From Candidatus Levyibacteriota bacterium (GTDB taxonomy: Bacteria; Patescibacteriota; Microgenomatia; Levybacterales; UBA12049): a DNA stretch of 7,524 nucleotides. Shown here piece by piece: positions 4,549 to 7,524 of the stretch (position 1 is the first letter of the stretch; every line of letters starts with the position of its first letter). The notes below the pieces were generated by a model that made no database searches, was not told the origin of the DNA, and was given only the letters and a program-made list of their open reading frames with translations. A program made the translations under genes and the position numbers. The stretch covers positions 1 through 7,524 of the forward strand of contig PRDT01000021.1 of NCBI GenBank assembly GCA_003173995.1, in the 5' to 3' direction.

Positions 4549-5706
4549 ATGAATAAGAGATTTTTACTTATTGGATTCATACTTGTTTTGCTTGCTGCAA
4601 TTCCTTTAACGATTTATATCCTCACAACTCAAAAAGGTTCAACAACTACCAAAAGTAGTGCTGCTCCTTCGTCTCGACTCTTTCTTCAACTTGATAATTC
4701 TAGTGGCACAGATAATAGTGTCCCAGCATCTGCTCCATTTAATGTCAACATCATGGTAGATCCAGCAAGTAACGGTACTACTAATTCAGTTTCATTTGTG
4801 AAGATGTCTATTTCCTATGATGGTAATGCGTTGACCGCTGGTACTAATTACTTTACCTCAGGACAAAAATTCCAAACAGTATTGGAAGGCCCAACACAAA
4901 ATTGTGATACCAATAAGAAATGTACTATTAATGCAACTGTCTCTATTGGCTCCAATCCTCAAAATGCAGTCACGAGCCAGGATACGGTAGCAAAACTTAC
5001 ATTTACTCCAACAACGCAAGGCCAAACAGTAATAGATTTTGTGAAAGATCAAAATCAAATTCTTTCTCTTGCGACATCTGACCAACCAGCTGAAAATGTC
5101 TTCTCAAGTAGTACTCCTTTGACAGTTACTGTTGGCGCTTCCGCATCCCCAACCGACTCTGGTGGTGGGGGCGGTGGAGGAGGCGGTGGCGGCGGTGGAT
5201 CACCATCACCTACTACCGGCGGTGGTGGAGGAGGAGGCGGTGGCGGCGGTGGAACAGGATCTGTCCCAACATGTAGTAGCCTTACTGCCGATCCAACAGC
5301 AAGTAATAGCGCTCCATTTACTTCACTTCTGACAGCTGTCGGCAATAGTGATAATGCAGTTATTAATAAAGTGTCATTTAATTTTGGTGATAGCGGTGTT
5401 CAGGATGTCACAACCGGTACTGGAATTGGTACCAATAGTGTGAGTATTCAGGTATCTCATATTTACCGAACACCAGGAACATTCACTGCAAGCGCCATCA
5501 TGACTGATGCCAATGGGAATACAAGTACCCAAGGCTCTTGTACTCAGACAATTACAATTGGTGGTGGCGGAGCACCTATTCCAACCGCAACTCCACAACC
5601 TGTGACCACTGTTGGCGCAACTGGCCCTGGCAGTACGCTTGTTATTGCTGGTGTTGCTGGCGCAGCTATTGCAGTATTAGGTATTGCCCTCATCCTCGCC
5701 TTCTAA
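4549..5706 (+). CDS. Membrane-anchored or secreted surface protein with cohesin-like and PKD domains and polyglycine linkers
   Basis: This 385-residue protein starts MNKR followed by a hydrophobic helix (5-26), a signal peptide or signal anchor. Residues 43-195 look like a cohesin-type beta-sandwich: PFNVNIMVDP, VSFVKMSISYDGNAL, then VAKLTFTPTTQG and a final PLTVTV strand, with Cys119 and Cys125 in a loop. Two glycine tracts of 13 (205-217) and 12 (224-235) flank SPSPTT. Residues 240-337 are PKD-like, with FNFGDSG (277-283) and the HIYRTPGTFTASAIMTD strand pair (304-320); Cys242 and Cys331 at its two ends may pair. A Pro/Thr stretch precedes GATGPG (357-361 region) and a C-terminal helix (363-385) ending in Phe without basic residues. 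No LPXTG motif is present. The role is probably cell-surface structure or adhesion. Partners are unknown, as no dockerin is visible in the window. Confidence 0.87.
   Translation: MNKRFLLIGFILVLLAAIPLTIYILTTQKGSTTTKSSAAPSSRLFLQLDNSSGTDNSVPASAPFNVNIMVDPASNGTTNSVSFVKMSISYDGNALTAGTNYFTSGQKFQTVLEGPTQNCDTNKKCTINATVSIGSNPQNAVTSQDTVAKLTFTPTTQGQTVIDFVKDQNQILSLATSDQPAENVFSSSTPLTVTVGASASPTDSGGGGGGGGGGGGGSPSPTTGGGGGGGGGGGGTGSVPTCSSLTADPTASNSAPFTSLLTAVGNSDNAVINKVSFNFGDSGVQDVTTGTGIGTNSVSIQVSHIYRTPGTFTASAIMTDANGNTSTQGSCTQTITIGGGGAPIPTATPQPVTTVGATGPGSTLVIAGVAGAAIAVLGIALILAF
5161..5253 (+). repeat. Two polyglycine-coding tracts sharing an exact 24-bp duplication
   Basis: Thirteen GGN codons (5161-5199) and twelve (5218-5253) are separated by 18 bases coding SPSPTT. 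The last eight codons of each tract are identical base for base (5176-5199 and 5230-5253), with the same mixture of GGA, GGC and GGT. This indicates a recent segmental duplication or repair-templated copying, not independent growth. The opposite strand reads as polyproline, which is only a shadow. Confidence 0.85.
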
Positions 5707-5869
5707 TTTCTCCCTTCTCAACTCTATCGCTATTTGTGTTGAGTGCGTGAGAAATTTGTGAATGCATCAGGGAGAACCCACCGAAGAGTGGAGAGGGTGT
5801 TATCTCCCGATAAGTGAACAAATTTCGAGAGCCTGAAACACAACCTAGCGAGTATTTTTGTTTCTTTTT
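5705..5869 (+). ncRNA. Candidate structured RNA: long rod with tandem G-A internal loops and a 3' U-tract
   Basis: On the plus strand TCGCTA (5727-5732) pairs with TAGCGA (5846-5851). TTGTGTT (5734-5740) pairs with AACACAA (5837-5843), and GAAATTTGT (5751-5759) pairs with ACAAATTTC (5818-5826). ATC (5766-5768) pairs with GAT (5809-5811), and GGGAGA (5770-5775) with TCTCCC (5803-5808). The 10x10 loop between the second and third helices, GAGTGCGTGA against GAGAGCCTGA, begins and ends with tandem G-A/A-G oppositions; the next loop begins with another. TATTTTTGTTTCTTTTT begins two bases after the closing stem, so transcription should stop there on this strand only. It could be a stand-alone RNA or the 3' UTR and terminator of the surface-protein gene. 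I see no clear separate promoter and do not recognise it as RNase P, tmRNA, SRP or 6S RNA. Confidence 0.5.
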
Positions 5870-5881
5870 GAGAAAAAGAAA
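5861..5881. repeat. A/T-rich hairpin TTTCTTTTT-GAG-AAAAAGAAA
   Basis: Nine-base complementary arms (5861-5869 and 5873-5881) flank GAG. The 5' arm is also the U-rich tail of the structured region on the plus strand. The 3' arm lies just beyond the lepA terminator T-run on the other strand. It may mark the junction of two opposed termination zones. Confidence 0.4.
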
Positions 5882-5886
5882 AGAAG

Positions 5887-5921
5887 AAAAAAGAACTTTT
5901 GGTACTTTCTTCAGAAAGTAC
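5887..5921 (-). terminator. Intrinsic terminator of lepA
   Basis: On the minus strand, seven bases after the lepA stop, GTACTTTC and GAAAGTAC form a perfect 8-bp stem with a TGAA loop (5921-5902). A short spacer follows, then a T-rich run with six consecutive T (5892-5887). The spacer of about nine bases before the T6 run and the modest GC content make it of medium strength. Confidence 0.68.
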
Positions 5922-5928
5922 AGAGAAA

Positions 5929-7524
5929 CTAAGAGCTCACCATATCAAACAGTGCTTGTTGAGGAATTTCCACTTTTGTCACACCTATCATTTTTGCTTT
6001 TCCTTTTTTCTGTGCTTCAAGAAGCTTGTCTTTTCGAGTCCTATCTCCTCCACTCATTTTTGCCAAAACATCTTTTCTAAATGGTGGTATTTCTTCACGT
6101 GCAAGGACCCTCGCCCCAACACAGCATTGAATAATTTGTTTCACCTGCTGGCGTGGTAATGCATTTTTCAATTTCTCCGCTTTTTCACGAGCCACGTACT
6201 CTGCGCCATCTCTGTAAGCAAATTCTGATAACACATCAATTGGCTTATCATTAATGCGAATTTCTAAATTGACCAAGTCTGCTGGACGGTACGGAAGCAT
6301 TTCATAGTCAATACTCGCAAATCCTGCAGAGACACTCTTCAAATCAGAAGACAATCCATGGAGAAACATCGCATATGGCATGTCATATTCCAAAATCACA
6401 TTATCATCTTGGTATTCCATGTGCGTCATATTTCCTCTCTTTTTCTGACAAACAGTCATCACTCCACCAACATAGGTATTTGGCACAAGGATACTTAAAT
6501 GCATGTACGGCTCGCTGTATCCATTCTCTGCATTGCCTTCATACAAAACATGTGGCAGAGTAAAAAGCGGCTCGAGGCCAAACTCTTGCTTCAGGCGCTG
6601 TCTGAAAATATCTGCGTGTAAAAGCCCTAAAAATCCAATACGAAATCCACTCCCTAAAAATGCAGAATATTCTTCACTAAAGGTCAAAGATGCATCAATA
6701 AGAGCAAGTTTACCTATTGATTCTTTAAGCGCTACCAGCTCATCTGTGGACTTGGGATAAACACCAAAGAAAACCATTGGCTGAGGAGTAGTATAGCCAG
6801 GAAATGCCTCAATAGTATTTTTGGTCTGCTCATAAATGGTGTCTCCTACTCGAGAAAGTCGAATATCTTTAATGCCAGTCACAATATATCCAATTTCACC
6901 TGCGGTGAGTGTCCCACTAGAGATAAGAGCTGGCGTAAAGTAACCAACATCAATAGCATTCGTCTTGGTATGCGTCTGATACAACTCAACTGGAGTATTT
7001 GTAGAGAGCTTGCCGTCTAATACCCTAACAAATGCCACAACACCTCGATGCTCATCATACACAGCATCAAAAATAAGCGCTCTAAAAGGAGCCTCAACAG
7101 ACCCTTTCGGAGCTGGTATCTTTTCAATAACAGATCCTAAAAGCATTTCTACATTTTGTCCCGTCTTGGCTGAGATGAAAAAGAGTTCTGACTGGGCAAA
7201 GCCTAATGTCTCAAGTTGCTTTACTATTTTTTCTGGGTGGGCAAGTGGTGCGTCAATTTTATTAATAGCAGGAATAATAACCAAATTTTCTTTTCGTGCC
7301 GCACGAAGATGAGCAATCGTCTGTGCCTGGACTCCTTTTGTTGCATCAACCAGTAAAATAACTCCCTCACATGCTGCTAATGTTCGTGATACTTCATAGG
7401 AAAAGTCCACATGCCCTGGTGTATCAATCAAATTTAATTGATATTCCTCATCTTTGTATTTGTAACTCATTCTCACAGGAGCTAACTTAATCGTAATGCC
7501 ACGTTCACGGGAAATAGGATTTTG
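5929..7524 (-). CDS. lepA: Elongation factor 4 (LepA), 5' end beyond the right edge
   Basis: LepA is a ribosome-associated translational GTPase linked to back-translocation and ribosome assembly. The visible 531 residues begin in the switch I region, NPISRERGITIK. They contain G3 DTPGH (34-38), G4 NKID (88-91), G5 SAK (118-120), the domain 2 barrel, and the LepA-specific segment GFRIGFLGLLHADI. The characteristic C-terminal domain is complete, with GGDRTRKDKLLEAQKKGKAK and the terminal KVEIPQQALFDMVSS. By comparison with E. coli LepA (599 residues), roughly 50 residues including the G1 P-loop are missing only because the window ends. The reading frame continues open to 7524, so a GTG at 7476 is not the start. 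The gene is convergent with the surface-protein gene and ends in its own terminator. Confidence 0.98.
   Translation of the reverse strand, partial: QNPISRERGITIKLAPVRMSYKYKDEEYQLNLIDTPGHVDFSYEVSRTLAACEGVILLVDATKGVQAQTIAHLRAARKENLVIIPAINKIDAPLAHPEKIVKQLETLGFAQSELFFISAKTGQNVEMLLGSVIEKIPAPKGSVEAPFRALIFDAVYDEHRGVVAFVRVLDGKLSTNTPVELYQTHTKTNAIDVGYFTPALISSGTLTAGEIGYIVTGIKDIRLSRVGDTIYEQTKNTIEAFPGYTTPQPMVFFGVYPKSTDELVALKESIGKLALIDASLTFSEEYSAFLGSGFRIGFLGLLHADIFRQRLKQEFGLEPLFTLPHVLYEGNAENGYSEPYMHLSILVPNTYVGGVMTVCQKKRGNMTHMEYQDDNVILEYDMPYAMFLHGLSSDLKSVSAGFASIDYEMLPYRPADLVNLEIRINDKPIDVLSEFAYRDGAEYVAREKAEKLKNALPRQQVKQIIQCCVGARVLAREEIPPFRKDVLAKMSGGDRTRKDKLLEAQKKGKAKMIGVTKVEIPQQALFDMVSS

Noticed and set aside
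5055..5345. Minus-strand frame encoding polyproline
   Set aside because: It is the complement of the polyglycine codons in the surface-protein gene.
7476..7524. GTG at 7476 as the start of LepA
   Set aside because: The frame continues upstream and encodes the conserved switch I sequence RERGITIK, so the true start is beyond the window.
1..7524. UGA recoding as in SR1/Gracilibacteria, suggested by the absence of TGA stops
   Set aside because: Only seven stop codons are visible, conserved genes contain no in-frame TGA, and all glycines in the polyglycine tracts are GGN. The absence is within chance.
1..7524. tRNA, rRNA, CRISPR arrays, insertion sequences or phage genes
   Set aside because: None was seen: no cloverleaf with a TTC loop, no regularly spaced repeats and no transposase or integrase frame in the window.

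Overview
The window looks like a chromosomal segment of an AT-rich bacterium, probably of the Candidate Phyla Radiation (Patescibacteria, Microgenomates-like). This placement is an inference from style: envelope proteins with one N-terminal membrane helix and Ser/Thr/Pro/Gly linkers, a cohesin-like/PKD surface protein with a GATGPG-plus-helix tail, and the NPISRERGITIK switch region of LepA. GroEL, GroES and LepA are bacterial and read through without in-frame stops, so the standard code fits. All seven stop codons seen are TAA or TAG.

Layout. Positions 1-299 (minus) hold the start of a single-pass membrane protein that runs off the left edge. Next, 325-1077 (minus) is an alpha/beta hydrolase with an intact Ser-Asp-His triad. 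An AT-rich divergent promoter region (1078-1320) separates it from a plus-strand operon of three genes (1321-2383): two small proteins sharing an EVxNxTxxGKxI motif, then a caspase-fold (clan CD) cysteine protease-like protein. This compact cassette is the best candidate for an undescribed system. It converges on groES-groEL (4384 down to 2455, minus), which ends in an intrinsic terminator. A REP-like palindrome lies between the two operons. The groESL promoter carries a degenerate CIRCE operator placed for HrcA control.

A divergent promoter then drives 4549-5706 (plus), a secreted or membrane-anchored cohesin-like/PKD protein with two long polyglycine tracts. lepA (elongation factor 4) occupies 5929-7524 on the minus strand; its 3' end is present and its 5' end lies outside the window. 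The 222-base gap between these convergent genes is dense with structure. On the plus strand it can fold as a rod with paired arms, internal loops bounded by tandem G-A pairs, and a U-tract directly after the closing stem. This is a candidate structured RNA or an elaborate 3' UTR terminator. lepA has its own simple terminator.

A theme across the window is translation initiation. Three first genes (299, 1077, 1321) have an extended -10 box ending only 6-9 bases before the ATG, which implies leaderless or nearly leaderless mRNAs. The downstream genes of the protease cassette instead have strong Shine-Dalgarno sequences.
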